From NCBI GenBank assembly GCA_964523575.1, contig CAZGAV010000009.1, positions 1 to 64,000 on the forward strand: DNA of 64,000 nucleotides, written 5' to 3'. Shown here in pieces: positions 1 through 8,827 of this stretch (positions within the stretch are counted from its first letter, which is position 1; every line of letters starts with the position of its first letter). Made by a program: the position numbers and the translations under genes. The stretch is from DAOUTW01 sp964523575. GTDB taxonomy: Bacteria; Zixibacteria; MSB-5A5; GN15; JAAZOE01. Below the pieces are notes generated by a model that saw nothing but the letters and a program-made list of their open reading frames with translations, ran no database searches and had not been told where the DNA came from.

Positions 1-125
1 CCCTGAGTCCCGACCGGCATGAAAACCGGAGTATCGATTTCGGCATGCGGCGTCGTCAACCGCCCCAAGCGGGCTTGCCCGTCGGTATGCAAAATTTCAA
101 AGGAAAAACCGCCCGGATACTCCAA
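1..125 (-). CDS. tgt: Queuine tRNA-ribosyltransferase Tgt, N-terminal part (cut by window edge)
   Basis: About 41 residues are visible before the window ends. They include HTDGQARLGRLTTPH and DTPVFMPVGTQ, which match the N-terminus of bacterial tRNA-guanine transglycosylase. That enzyme exchanges guanine 34 for the queuosine precursor in GUN-anticodon tRNAs. The start is read as TTG at 123-125, with AGGGG a few bases upstream; the frame is closed further up by the TAA stop of radA. It lies 21 bases after radA and is probably the next gene in the same operon. The catalytic aspartates and zinc site lie outside the window, so the call rests on the N-terminus only. Confidence 0.85.
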   Translation of the reverse strand, partial: MEYPGGFSFEILHTDGQARLGRLTTPHAEIDTPVFMPVGTQ

Positions 126-146
126 GACCTTACCCCTTACGGATGA

Positions 147-1511
147 TTACCTGATAACCTGCAGGGCCTGATCGACGTTGCCGACCGGAATCACTTCCAT
201 CTTCGATGGTGCGATCAAACCGGAGCTGTTGGAAACGGGGATCATGGCTCGTTTCAGGCCCAATTTGGCCGCTTCGGCCAGACGGCGGTCGATATGCGAC
301 ACTCCGCGAACGTCACCCGACAGGCCCACCTCGCCGACGACCAGCATCCCAGCGTCCACGATAAGATTCAGTTTGGATGAGGCCGCCGCCAGCAGGAAAG
401 CGAGATCGAGGGCGGTGTCGTCGAGATGGATACCGCCGGCAATGTTGACGAAGACGTCGTTGCCGCCCAGCAGGACTCCGCCCCGTTTTTCCAGTACGGC
501 GTTGATGATGGCCAGTCGTTTGGAGTCGATTCCGGAGGCGACCCTTTGCGGTGTTCCATAGGGCGAAGCCGCCACCAGCGCCTCGACTTCCACCAGAAAG
601 GAGCGACTGCCCTCGACGGCCGCCGAAACCACTCGCCCAGGAAGCTGGGCTCCCTGGGTCGAGGTCATAAAAATCTGCGAGGGGTTGCGCATCTCATTCA
701 AACCCTGTCCGGTCATTTCAAAAACGCCGATTTCACCGGCGGGGCCGAAACGATTTTTCTGCGAGCGGAGAATGCGATAGAGATGAAAACGGTCACCCTC
801 GAAATAAAGGACGGTATCGACCATGTGTTCGAGGACTTTGGGGCCGGCGACGGCGCCATCCTTGGTGATATGGCCGACCAGAAAGATGATTTTGCCGGTT
901 CTTTTGGCCAGTTCGATCAAGCGCGCGGCCGACTCCCGCACCTGGCCGACCGTTCCCGGGGGGGAATCGAAAGCCGGCGAGGCGACGGTCTGGATGGAAT
1001 CGACAATGATAAACTGATAGTCATCCCGGCCCAGCGACAGGATTTCATCGAGATCGGAAACATTGGCGACCGAGATCATCCGGCCGTCGATATTGAAGCG
1101 CAGGGCCCGGTCTTTTATCTGCTGAATCGATTCTTCCCCGGAGATGTATAGAATTTTGTGGCCGCGTTCGCCGTATTTCTCGGCGACCTGCAGGAGCAAC
1201 GAGGATTTACCGATCCCGGGCTCTCCCCCGATCAGCAGAGCCGAGCCATAAACCGCGCCCCCGCCCAGAACACGGTCGAACTCATCCAGACCGGACACGA
1301 TCCGGTCCTGATACTCGGTCGCTACTTCGGGGAGAGTGACAACCTCCACGCCGCTCTTGCCTTTGACCGGACTTTTGGGCGAGGCCACGATGGCTTCTTC
1401 GTGGAGCGAATTCCATTCGCCGCATTCACGGCATTGTCCCTGCCAGCGGTGATGCATGGCGCCGCAGTTGGTGCAGAAAAAGGCCGTCTTTTTCCCGGCT
1501 TTGGCTTTCAT
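147..1511 (-). CDS. radA: DNA repair protein RadA (Sms)
   Basis: A 454-residue RadA/Sms protein, a RecA-like ATPase that helps process recombination intermediates and branch migration in the cytoplasm. Seen: a C4 zinc finger (Cys13, 16, 27, 30), a Walker A GEPGIGKSS near residue 100, the RadA-specific KNRFG motif near residue 250, and a C-terminal Lon-protease-like domain (GGIHLDDTALDLAF onward). Length is normal for the family. Its ATG overlaps the stop codon of the upstream ABC ATPase by one base (TAATG), so translation is probably coupled. It belongs to the operon that starts at the uracil-DNA glycosylase gene. Confidence 0.97.
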   Translation of the reverse strand: MKAKAGKKTAFFCTNCGAMHHRWQGQCRECGEWNSLHEEAIVASPKSPVKGKSGVEVVTLPEVATEYQDRIVSGLDEFDRVLGGGAVYGSALLIGGEPGIGKSSLLLQVAEKYGERGHKILYISGEESIQQIKDRALRFNIDGRMISVANVSDLDEILSLGRDDYQFIIVDSIQTVASPAFDSPPGTVGQVRESAARLIELAKRTGKIIFLVGHITKDGAVAGPKVLEHMVDTVLYFEGDRFHLYRILRSQKNRFGPAGEIGVFEMTGQGLNEMRNPSQIFMTSTQGAQLPGRVVSAAVEGSRSFLVEVEALVAASPYGTPQRVASGIDSKRLAIINAVLEKRGGVLLGGNDVFVNIAGGIHLDDTALDLAFLLAAASSKLNLIVDAGMLVVGEVGLSGDVRGVSHIDRRLAEAAKLGLKRAMIPVSNSSGLIAPSKMEVIPVGNVDQALQVIR

Positions 1512-2257
1512 TATCGGACTTTGATCGGCCCGCTCGAGGAGCCGGTGATAAACTGTTTGACAGTGGGATCGTCGGAGCTTCTGATTTCGGCCGGGGTGCC
1601 GTCCCAGACGATTTTGCCCTGATAAAGCATGATGATCCGGTCGGCAATTTTGTAGGCTGAGGCCATATCGTGGGTGACGGCGATGGAGGTCACGCCGAGC
1701 TTTTTGTGAACGCTGACGATCAATTCGTTAATCAGGTCGGCTGTGATCGGATCGAGGCCAGTGGTCGGTTCATCGTAGAGGATGATATCGGGCTCGGCGG
1801 CGATGGCCCGTGCCAGAGCGACGCGTTTTTTCATACCGCCCGATATTTCCGACGGCATCTTGTCGCCGATATCGGACAGGCCCACCAGCGCCAGCTTTTC
1901 GGCGACGACTTCCGCAATCCGATCCCGTTTGAGGCGCAGACTTTCTTTGAGGCAAAAACCGACGTTTTCGCTGACCGTCATGGAGTCGAATAAGGCCCCG
2001 GATTGAAACAGGACCCCGACTCGTTTGCGGAAATCCATCAACTCCAGATGCTTGAAGTCATAGATATTCCGGCCATCGATCGACACCCGGCCTTTATCGG
2101 GGCGAAGCAGGGCGATAATATGCTTGAGGAGCACCGACTTGCCGCAACCCGACTGCCCGATGACGACCAGCGATTGCCCCTTCTCGATTTCAAGGTCGAT
2201 GCCGGTCAAGACCTCCAGCCGGCCGAAGCTCCTATGTAAATTCTCAACCTGGATCAT
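1511..2257 (-). CDS. mlaF: Mla-type lipid transport ATP-binding protein (MlaF-like)
   Basis: An ABC ATPase of 248 residues. Walker A is GQSGCGKSV, the signature is SGGMKKRVALARAI (the GGM form typical of MlaF and its plant relative TGD3), and Walker B is IILYDEPTTGLDP. MlaF drives phospholipid movement between inner and outer membrane together with the permease MlaE, which here is the gene immediately upstream with a 4-base ATGA overlap. No MlaD or MlaB gene is present next to the pair. The protein should sit on the cytoplasmic face of the inner membrane. The substrate is inferred from the family and not shown by the sequence. Confidence 0.93.
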   Translation of the reverse strand: MIQVENLHRSFGRLEVLTGIDLEIEKGQSLVVIGQSGCGKSVLLKHIIALLRPDKGRVSIDGRNIYDFKHLELMDFRKRVGVLFQSGALFDSMTVSENVGFCLKESLRLKRDRIAEVVAEKLALVGLSDIGDKMPSEISGGMKKRVALARAIAAEPDIILYDEPTTGLDPITADLINELIVSVHKKLGVTSIAVTHDMASAYKIADRIIMLYQGKIVWDGTPAEIRSSDDPTVKQFITGSSSGPIKVR

Positions 2258-3030
2258 ATCTGAAACAGCAAAGTCGCCATGACATAATCGGCGATCAATA
2301 TCAGCACCGCGGCGCTGACCACGGCCCGAGTCGTGGAGGCGCCGACGCCCTGAGCGCCGCCGGTGGTAAAAAATCCATGATAACAGCCCATGATCGAAAT
2401 GATGGCGCCGAATCCGGCGGCCTTAATGAGTCCCGACAGGAAGTCGGAAAATTTGAAAAACTGCTTGAATCCATTCCAGAAAGTCTCGGTTTCGACTCCG
2501 ACCAGATTGACAGCCACGATCAAGGCTCCGAAGATGGCGATAAAATCGGCCAGGGCGGTGATGATGGGAAGCATGACGACGCCGGCGGCGAAACGCGGCA
2601 TAACCAGGTATCGGATGGGATCAACGGCCATCGATTCCATCGCGTCGATCTGTTCGGTCACTTTCATAGAACCCAGTTCGGCGGCGATTCCGGCTCCGAC
2701 TCGCCCGGCGATCACCAGCGCCGTGAGCACCGGAGCCAGTTCGATGAGGACCGCCTTGCCGACGGCGCCTCCGAGATATCGAATGGGAACATAATTTTTG
2801 AACTGGTAAGCCGCCTGCCAGGCCGAAACCCCGCCGGTGAAAATGGAAGTGATGGCGATCAGCCAGATTGATTTGACGCCGATATAGTACATCTGGGCCA
2901 CGACCAGATGCAGTGATTTGAAGAAATATCGAAAGGCCAGCAGGGCTCGCCCCAGCATGAGCGAGAGACGCCCCAGGCCGCTGATCAGCGTCGAGGGTCG
3001 GAGATCAAAAATTGATGAATGTTCGTCCAT
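2254..3030 (-). CDS. mlaE: Mla-type lipid ABC transporter permease (MlaE-like)
   Basis: A 258-residue multi-spanning permease of the MlaE/DUF140 family. Diagnostic stretches are GRVGAGIAAELGSMKVTEQ and DAMESMAVDPIRYLVMPR, which form the conserved cytoplasmic signature, followed by hydrophobic spans to the C-terminus (YVMATLLFQI). It pairs with the downstream MlaF ATPase (4-base overlap) to form the inner-membrane part of a phospholipid transporter. Only 6 bases separate it from the dnaB stop codon, so it is probably cotranscribed with dnaB. The link with DnaB appears to be positional and not functional. Confidence 0.93.
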   Translation of the reverse strand: MDEHSSIFDLRPSTLISGLGRLSLMLGRALLAFRYFFKSLHLVVAQMYYIGVKSIWLIAITSIFTGGVSAWQAAYQFKNYVPIRYLGGAVGKAVLIELAPVLTALVIAGRVGAGIAAELGSMKVTEQIDAMESMAVDPIRYLVMPRFAAGVVMLPIITALADFIAIFGALIVAVNLVGVETETFWNGFKQFFKFSDFLSGLIKAAGFGAIISIMGCYHGFFTTGGAQGVGASTTRAVVSAAVLILIADYVMATLLFQI

Positions 3031-3036
3031 AGTTCC

Positions 3037-4461
3037 TTAAAAAGGTGTCGGTGCGCCGTCCGCCTGCGACGGACCGCTCATGCCCGCTGCCAGATTCTCG
3101 AAACGTGCGAACTCCTTGAGGAACGACAGGGTGACGGTTCCGGTCGGGCCGTTGCGCTGTTTGGCGATAATGATTTCGGCTTTGCCCCGGGCTTCGAGAT
3201 ATTTGGGGTCTTCCTGGTCCAGATGCGACAGATAATATTCGGGCCGATAAACGAACATGACCAGATCAGCGTCCTGCTCGATGGCGCCCGATTCGCGCAG
3301 GTCGGATAATTGCGGCCGCTTGTCGCCGCCGCGTTGTTCCACCATCCGCGAGAGCTGGCTGCAGGCGATGACCGGAACGCCCAGTTCCTTGGCCAAGCCC
3401 TTGAGGCCGCGCGAGATCAGGGAGATTTCCTGCTGCCGGTTTTCGGAACGGCGACTGCCCGACATCATCTGTAAATAATCGATTATGACCATACCGAGAT
3501 CAACCTGCGAGGCCAGCCGCCGGGCTTTGGCCCGCATTTCCAGAACCGTCATCGACGGCGAATCGTCGATATACATTTTGGCTTCGGCCAGCGGCCCGCC
3601 ATAGCGTCCCAAACGCTCATAGTCGGTCTCGGACAATCGCCCCGTCCGGAGACGATGCGACGATATGCGCGCCCGGCCGCAAATCATCCGCAGAGCCAGT
3701 TGCTCCTTGGACATTTCGAGAGAGAAAAAGGCGGCCGCTTTGCCGGTTTCGAGACAAAAATTCTCGGTGATATTGAGGGCCAGGGCCGACTTTCCCATCG
3801 ACGGTCGTCCGGCGACGACAATCAGGTCGCCCCGGTGAAACCCGGCCGTCAGCGAATCGAGGTCCTTGAACCCGGTGGGGAAGCCGACCAGACCGCCCTT
3901 GGTGTCCTTGTACTCCTCGATGGCTTCGAACGATTTCGGCAGGAGGTCTTTGACGCTGGTGAAATCCGACCGCAGGCGATCCTCGGAGATAGCAAAAATT
4001 CTCTGCTCGGCGGCGTCCAGAAGATCATCGACTTCCTCTTCCTGCCGGAAACATTTTCCGATAATTTCCGAGGAAGCGCTGATGAGATCGCGCATGGTCG
4101 CTTTTTCGAGGACGATCTGAGCGTAATATTCGGCATTGGCGGCCGTGGCAACGCCGCTGGCCAGTTCCGTCAAATATGTCCGACCGCCGCAGGCCTCAAG
4201 ATCGCCGCCCCGTTCCAACTCTTCGGCCACCGTGGTGATATCGGCCGGCGACGATCTTTCATAGAGACCGATGATGGCGTCGAAAATTTTGCGATGCGAC
4301 GGATTGTAGAACCGACGACTGTCAGTCAGGGCTTCAATCGCCCGCGCGATAGCGCCCTGATCGATCAGCATCGCCCCCAGCACGGCCTGTTCGGCGTCAT
4401 TGGAATGGGGGGGCGTGCGGTCGGTCCGTTGCCGGTTATCCGTTTTTATTGATCCTTCCAT
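3037..4461 (-). CDS. dnaB: Replicative DNA helicase DnaB
   Basis: A 474-residue hexameric helicase that unwinds the replication fork. The N-terminal DnaB domain begins at PPHSNDAEQAVLGAMLID. The RecA-like motor has Walker A AGRPSMGKSALALNI, Walker B MVIIDYLQMM, and the C-terminal motif DLRESGAIEQDADLVMFVYR. No intein is present and the length is usual. The start overlaps the end of the upstream glycosylase gene by 26 bases, and no alternative methionine exists before the conserved N-terminal domain. The protein ends in a short tail (PSQADGAPTPF) that is not conserved. Confidence 0.97.
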   Translation of the reverse strand: MEGSIKTDNRQRTDRTPPHSNDAEQAVLGAMLIDQGAIARAIEALTDSRRFYNPSHRKIFDAIIGLYERSSPADITTVAEELERGGDLEACGGRTYLTELASGVATAANAEYYAQIVLEKATMRDLISASSEIIGKCFRQEEEVDDLLDAAEQRIFAISEDRLRSDFTSVKDLLPKSFEAIEEYKDTKGGLVGFPTGFKDLDSLTAGFHRGDLIVVAGRPSMGKSALALNITENFCLETGKAAAFFSLEMSKEQLALRMICGRARISSHRLRTGRLSETDYERLGRYGGPLAEAKMYIDDSPSMTVLEMRAKARRLASQVDLGMVIIDYLQMMSGSRRSENRQQEISLISRGLKGLAKELGVPVIACSQLSRMVEQRGGDKRPQLSDLRESGAIEQDADLVMFVYRPEYYLSHLDQEDPKYLEARGKAEIIIAKQRNGPTGTVTLSFLKEFARFENLAAGMSGPSQADGAPTPF

Positions 4462-5254
4462 ATTCCGCCATCAAAGTTTGCATGTCTTCCCAGGTCGGGC
4501 GTTTATACTGCTGGAATCGAAGCAAAGCCGCCGGATGATAGGTGACGATCAGGGGAATGCCTTCAAAACGATGCCATTGCCCGCGCAATTTTCCCAGCGG
4601 CACAGTCGTGTTCAGCAGGCCATGCGCCGCTATGCGGCCGAGAGCGCAGATGAATTTCGGCTTGATCAAACGAATTTGCTCTTTCAGGTAGGGCATGCAG
4701 GTATTCATTTCGTCCGGCTGAGGGTCGCGATTGTCGGGTGGCCGGCATTTCAGGATATTGGCGATATACACATCCTGCCGGGTCAGTCCCATCGCGGCCA
4801 GAATCTTGTCCAGCAGTTTTCCGGCCCGGCCCACAAACGGCTCGCCCTGGAGGTCTTCATCCCGGCCCGGCGCTTCGCCGACGAACATGATATCGGCGTG
4901 AGGATTGCCCACCCCGTAAACGAATTTGGTCCGCGTATGCCCCAGAGGACAGAGGGTGCAATGGCAGATGGCCCGGCAATGGTCATCAAGGCTGTCGAAT
5001 TCCGAGGGCGTCGTGGAGGGTGTTTCCTCTTCCAGAAGCGATATCTGATCCGGCCGGTCGAACCCGTCGGATTGAGCGGCCATCTCGGCAAAATAATCGG
5101 CGGTCGATTTGACTTCCTTACTTTTGGCCAGCGCTACGGGTTGATCGCCGGTATGAGATTCAAATATGATCTCCCGGTGCCCGAGTTCGGCCTGACAGAC
5201 CAGCGCCCGCCGGGCGAGATCATAGACTTCCCTGAGTTCGTCATCGAATGACAT
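4436..5254 (-). CDS. Family 4 uracil-DNA glycosylase (4Fe-4S)
   Basis: A 272-residue enzyme that removes uracil from DNA at the start of base-excision repair. The glycosylase core has the family-4 motif GEAPGRDEDLQGEPFVG and the second motif TYHPAALLR. Four cysteines suited to a 4Fe-4S cluster are seen: two in CHCTLCPLG, then KCRPPDNRDP and, 14 residues or so later, TCMPYL. The first 75 residues or so are an extension rich in charged residues and without a recognised fold; several bacterial family-4 enzymes carry such a tail. It is the first gene of the operon and follows a candidate promoter at 5387-5415. Confidence 0.93.
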   Translation of the reverse strand: MSFDDELREVYDLARRALVCQAELGHREIIFESHTGDQPVALAKSKEVKSTADYFAEMAAQSDGFDRPDQISLLEEETPSTTPSEFDSLDDHCRAICHCTLCPLGHTRTKFVYGVGNPHADIMFVGEAPGRDEDLQGEPFVGRAGKLLDKILAAMGLTRQDVYIANILKCRPPDNRDPQPDEMNTCMPYLKEQIRLIKPKFICALGRIAAHGLLNTTVPLGKLRGQWHRFEGIPLIVTYHPAALLRFQQYKRPTWEDMQTLMAEYGRINKNG

Positions 5255-5386
5255 CGGTCTCCGCCACCTCTCTTTATCTAAATCCTAATGACAGCCATTT
5301 CCCTGGCGATTTTCCCGGCTTCCCTAAGCTAAACGCCGGCCATCCGGTCGACAAGTACAAAATATTGAATTAACCAGTTATCCAAT

Positions 5387-5415
5387 ACTATAAGGGCCGA
5401 AAGGCAATAAACCAA
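5387..5415 (-). promoter_or_regulatory. Candidate sigma70-like promoter of the glycosylase-dnaB-mla-radA operon
   Basis: On the minus strand, TTGGTT (5410-5415), a 17-base spacer and TATAGT (5387-5392). The predicted leader of about 125 bases contains a short CCGGC/GCCGG stem but no riboswitch that I recognise. Read by eye only. Confidence 0.45.
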
Positions 5416-5485
5416 ACCATTTTTCGCCTACGGACAACCCGTTGATTGATGCTTGATTACCGGCTATTAGAGAATAATAGAGCTT

Positions 5486-6688
5486 TTATTGCGATTCGAA
5501 AGTCAGAACAAAATTCCAGATGCCGGCGGCGATCACGTTTTTATCGGCCTTTTCCAGAGATTTGATTTCGCCTGTTTTGGATAGAATCGTCACCTGATTG
5601 GTATCGGTCTCAAACCCGGCCCCGGCCTCGTGGGGATTGTTAATGACAATGAAATCGAGATTTTTATCTTTCAATTTCCTTTCGGAATTGGCCCGTTCAT
5701 TTTCGGTTTCGAGAGAAAAACCGACCAGCACCTGCTCTTTTCGGCGTTTGGCCGCTAGCGATTTGAGAATATCGACCGTCGGCACCAGTTCAACCATCAT
5801 GCCGATGTCGCATTTCTTGATCTTCTGGTCGAAGGCGATGGCCGGCTTATAATCGGCCGGCGCCGCCGCCATGACCAGATAATCGGTTTGGGCAAATTCG
5901 GCCTCGACCGCCTGAGCCATCTGCTCGGTGGTTTCGACTCGGGTAACTGTTATCCCCGGCGGATTATCCAGCGTCACCGGCCCGGTGATCAATGTAACCT
6001 CGCCGCCCAGCCTTTCAGCCTCACGGGCCAGGGCAAAACCCATCTTGCCCGAGGAGCGATTGGATATGAAACGAACCGGATCCAGCGATTCACGGCATCC
6101 GCCGGCCGTGACGATGACTTTTTTTCCTTCCAAGGGTCCGCCCCGCCCGATTTCGCCGGCGATCAGTTCGAAGATTTCCTCCGGTTCGGCCATGCGGCCC
6201 GCGCCATAACTTTTGCAGGCCATCTCGCCGACCCCCACCTCGGCAATAGTGTGACCCATCTCCCGCAGGGTATCGATGTTATTCTGGACGATAGGATTGG
6301 CGTACATGCCCTCATTCATCGAGGGGGCCCATATGACCTTGATTTTCGTGGCGCATATTATCGTCGACAACAACGACGAGCAGAAACCATTGGCCACCTG
6401 AGCGATCAGATCGGCCGTCGCCGGCGATATGACAATCAGGTCGGGCCAGGTCGCCAGTGTGATATGATGTGTCCCGGCGAATTTCCCTTCGGGAAACATC
6501 TCCACCGGAACTTCCCTGCCGGTCAGGGCTTCGAATGTCAGGGGGGTGATAAATTTGGTGGCGGCTTCGGTCATTACGACCTGGACCTCGGCCCCGGCTT
6601 TGACCAGTAAACGCACCAGATAGGCGGATTTATAGGCGGCTATTCCGCCACTGACACCAACCACGATTTTTCGATTGGTCAGTTTCAT
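5486..6688 (-). CDS. coaBC: Bifunctional phosphopantothenoylcysteine decarboxylase / phosphopantothenate-cysteine ligase CoaBC
   Basis: A 400-residue fusion that makes 4'-phosphopantetheine in coenzyme A synthesis. The N-terminal flavin-dependent CoaC half shows GGIAAYKSAYLVR, the catalytic histidine region GTHHITLA, PSMNEGMYANP, and the active-site cysteine in MACKSYGAGRM. The C-terminal CoaB half shows FISNRSSGKMG, AAPADYKP, KIKKCDIG and FSLETENERANSERKLKDK. Two positions differ from the usual text (ACKSYG for ACGDxG, and GGCRESLDP for GGTREPIDP), but the key catalytic residues remain. It lies 14 bases after the DUF494 gene and is probably cotranscribed with it. Confidence 0.96.
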   Translation of the reverse strand: MKLTNRKIVVGVSGGIAAYKSAYLVRLLVKAGAEVQVVMTEAATKFITPLTFEALTGREVPVEMFPEGKFAGTHHITLATWPDLIVISPATADLIAQVANGFCSSLLSTIICATKIKVIWAPSMNEGMYANPIVQNNIDTLREMGHTIAEVGVGEMACKSYGAGRMAEPEEIFELIAGEIGRGGPLEGKKVIVTAGGCRESLDPVRFISNRSSGKMGFALAREAERLGGEVTLITGPVTLDNPPGITVTRVETTEQMAQAVEAEFAQTDYLVMAAAPADYKPAIAFDQKIKKCDIGMMVELVPTVDILKSLAAKRRKEQVLVGFSLETENERANSERKLKDKNLDFIVINNPHEAGAGFETDTNQVTILSKTGEIKSLEKADKNVIAAGIWNFVLTFESQ

Positions 6689-6702
6689 AGAAAGCGACCG
6701 AA

Positions 6703-7176
6703 CTAATTAATCGGTTCACTTTCCGGATCGCCCACCCATACGGAGTAGGGGAATTCCCCCGAACCGGCGTCGAACATCGCCACCGAAGCGAGCATCTTCA
6801 TCTCGTTGATATCGATCGGCTCGTTGACGAAAAGGGCACAGCGGTCGAGGATCATTTCCATCTGCTCCGTGGTCAGCAAATTGAGATGCCGCAACTGGAG
6901 CAGATAACCATACGCCTCGGATGAAATGATCCCTCGTTCGGTATCGGACAGAACCCGCACCGCGCGACTGCTGATATTTGTATCGGAATGAGAAAAGCTA
7001 TCCGGGTAGTCTTCGAAATGTTTGAGCAACCAGTTGTAGGCCGACGATATTTCCGTATCAGTAAAACCCATAGATCGCAAATCCGCCGACATTTCATCGA
7101 TGCTGTTCATCGACCCCTGATGTTCAGTCAACTGATTCATCAGGTAGACGACGATTTCAAGTATTTTATCCTGCAC
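6703..7176 (-). CDS. Smg-like DUF494 family protein
   Basis: A 157-residue soluble protein. It matches the Smg/DUF494 family from the start (KILEIVVYLMNQLTEH), through helices with MGFTDTEISSAYNWLL, to the typical C-terminal part (SSEAYGYLLQLRHLNLLT, then ILDRCALF). In gammaproteobacteria smg lies beside dprA/topA genes; the molecular function is unsettled. The start is a GTG at 7174-7176 with GAGGT shortly upstream. A promoter candidate lies 30 bases before it and coaBC follows closely, so this gene leads a two-gene unit. Confidence 0.85.
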   Translation of the reverse strand: MQDKILEIVVYLMNQLTEHQGSMNSIDEMSADLRSMGFTDTEISSAYNWLLKHFEDYPDSFSHSDTNISSRAVRVLSDTERGIISSEAYGYLLQLRHLNLLTTEQMEMILDRCALFVNEPIDINEMKMLASVAMFDAGSGEFPYSVWVGDPESEPIN

Positions 7177-7205
7177 TCATACCTCGCGCTCTGTTTTACG
7201 TTCGA

Positions 7206-7234
7206 AATGTAACCAGAGTTGAAGATTATTGCAA
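7206..7234 (-). promoter_or_regulatory. Candidate promoter of the DUF494-coaBC unit
   Basis: On the minus strand, TTGCAA (7229-7234), a 17-base spacer and TACATT (7206-7211), followed by a leader of about 25 bases with a GAGGT ribosome site before the GTG start. It sits in the 70-base gap after purH. Confidence 0.5.
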
Positions 7235-7246
7235 GAAATATATTGT

Positions 7247-8815
7247 TTAGTGCCGGAAATGCCTTATTCCGGTGAAGACCATGCTGACTCCGAAACGGTC
7301 GGCGGCGGCAATCACCTCCGGGTCGCCCTTGGAGCCGCCCGGTTGGATAAAGGCCGTAACGCCCTTTTCGGCAACAACTTCCAAACCATCAGGCATGGGG
7401 AAAAAGGCGTCCGAGGCGCAGGTTCCGCCCTTGGCCCGATCCCCGGCGCGCTTGACGGCCAGAAAGGATGAATCGACGCGTGAGGTCTGTCCCATGCCGA
7501 TCCCGACCGCTGCTTTACCCTGACAAATCAATACCGCGTTGGACTTTACATGCTTGACCAGCTTGTACCCGAAGAGCAACGATTCCATTTCGGCCGCGGT
7601 CGGCTGTTTTTTGGTCGGGATGGTAATTTTTTCCATATCGACATTGATATTATCGCGATCCTGAACCAGAACACCGCCGCGAACATATTTATAGACCTTC
7701 TCGCCGGCCGGGAGGTTTTCGGAAATCGACGGCAGGGACAACAGCCGCCGCTGCTTTTTCTTCTTCAGGAGAGCCAGAGCGTCGTCGGTAAACCCCGGAG
7801 CCAGAATACATTCGACAAATTGAGTGCCGTGCAGGAGCTTGGCCGTTTCGAGATCCACCACCCGGTTCAGGCCGATAATCGACCCGAAGGCCGAAAGCGG
7901 ATCGGTTTCATAGGCCAAACGGTAGGCTTCGGCGATATTATCAGCCGAGGCCGCGCCGCAGGGGTTGGCATGCTTGACCACCGCCGCGAACGGTTCGGAG
8001 AAATCGAGAATCATTTCGAGGGTGGCGTCGATATCGGATATGTTGTTATACGACAATTCCTTACCGGCATGCTGAATGGCGTCGGCCAGAGTCACGCCGC
8101 GATAACCCTTGAGGCGATAGAAGGCCGCGGCCTGATGGGGATTCTCGCCGTAGCGCATATCCTGGACTTTGGAAAACGACAGGCTGAAACCTTCCTTCTC
8201 GGCGGCTTCCCCGGTTGTCCGGCCGGCGAAATAACCGGCGATAGCCTGATCGTACCGCGCCGTCAGGGCGAAGGCCTTGCTGGCCAATTTAAGGCGGCTT
8301 TCGGCCGTGACGGCCCCATCGTTTTCATCCAATTCCGCGATTATTTCCGGGTAGTCGTCAGGACTGGTCAGGACGGCCACATGGGCGTTGTTTTTGGCTG
8401 CAGCCCGTACCATGGTGGGACCGCCGATATCGATATTTTCGATTTTATCTTTATGCGTCGCGTCCGGCCGAGCCAGCGTCTGCTCGAACGGATAAAGATT
8501 GACGACCACCAGGTCGATCGGCTTGTACTCCTGTTGCGACATTTCGGCCTGATGATCCTCGCTGTCTCGTTTGAAAAGAATCCCGGCATGGACTTTGGGA
8601 TGCAGAGTCTTGACCCGGCCCTCGAGGATTTCTGGTGCGCCGGTGAAAGTCGCGACTGATATAACACGGACACCGGCTTCCTTAAGCACCGCCAGCGTCC
8701 CGCCGGTTGAAATAATTTCGATGCCGAGTTCATCCAATTTTTTGGCCAGATCGACCAGCCCCGATTTATCGGATACCGAAATCAAAGCCCGCTTTATCTT
8801 AACTAAATCGTCCAT
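7247..8815 (-). CDS. purH: Bifunctional AICAR transformylase / IMP cyclohydrolase PurH
   Basis: A 522-residue enzyme for the last two steps of IMP synthesis. The N-terminal cyclohydrolase domain has ALISVSDKSGLVDLAKKL, IISTGGTLAVL and DIGGPTMVRAAAKN. The C-terminal transformylase domain has MRYGENPHQAAAFYR, the catalytic KHANPCGAA, GIGMGQTSRVDS and the usual end QPGGSKGDPEVIAAAD then FTGIRHFRH. Length and domain order are standard. A strong ribosome site GGAGGG (8821-8826) lies 5 bases before the ATG and runs up to the purC stop codon. It is the last gene of the glnA-to-purH operon. Confidence 0.98.
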   Translation of the reverse strand: MDDLVKIKRALISVSDKSGLVDLAKKLDELGIEIISTGGTLAVLKEAGVRVISVATFTGAPEILEGRVKTLHPKVHAGILFKRDSEDHQAEMSQQEYKPIDLVVVNLYPFEQTLARPDATHKDKIENIDIGGPTMVRAAAKNNAHVAVLTSPDDYPEIIAELDENDGAVTAESRLKLASKAFALTARYDQAIAGYFAGRTTGEAAEKEGFSLSFSKVQDMRYGENPHQAAAFYRLKGYRGVTLADAIQHAGKELSYNNISDIDATLEMILDFSEPFAAVVKHANPCGAASADNIAEAYRLAYETDPLSAFGSIIGLNRVVDLETAKLLHGTQFVECILAPGFTDDALALLKKKKQRRLLSLPSISENLPAGEKVYKYVRGGVLVQDRDNINVDMEKITIPTKKQPTAAEMESLLFGYKLVKHVKSNAVLICQGKAAVGIGMGQTSRVDSSFLAVKRAGDRAKGGTCASDAFFPMPDGLEVVAEKGVTAFIQPGGSKGDPEVIAAADRFGVSMVFTGIRHFRH

Positions 8816-8827
8816 TGTCTCCCTCCG

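Noticed and set aside
426..1151. Long open frame on the plus strand, opposite radA
   Set aside because: It is the antisense shadow of radA; no ribosome site, no recognisable domain, and radA is complete on the other strand.
7550..8659. 369-codon plus-strand frame opposite purH
   Set aside because: Antisense to conserved purH codons; the translated text has no family signature and is rich in residues expected from reversed GC-rich codons.
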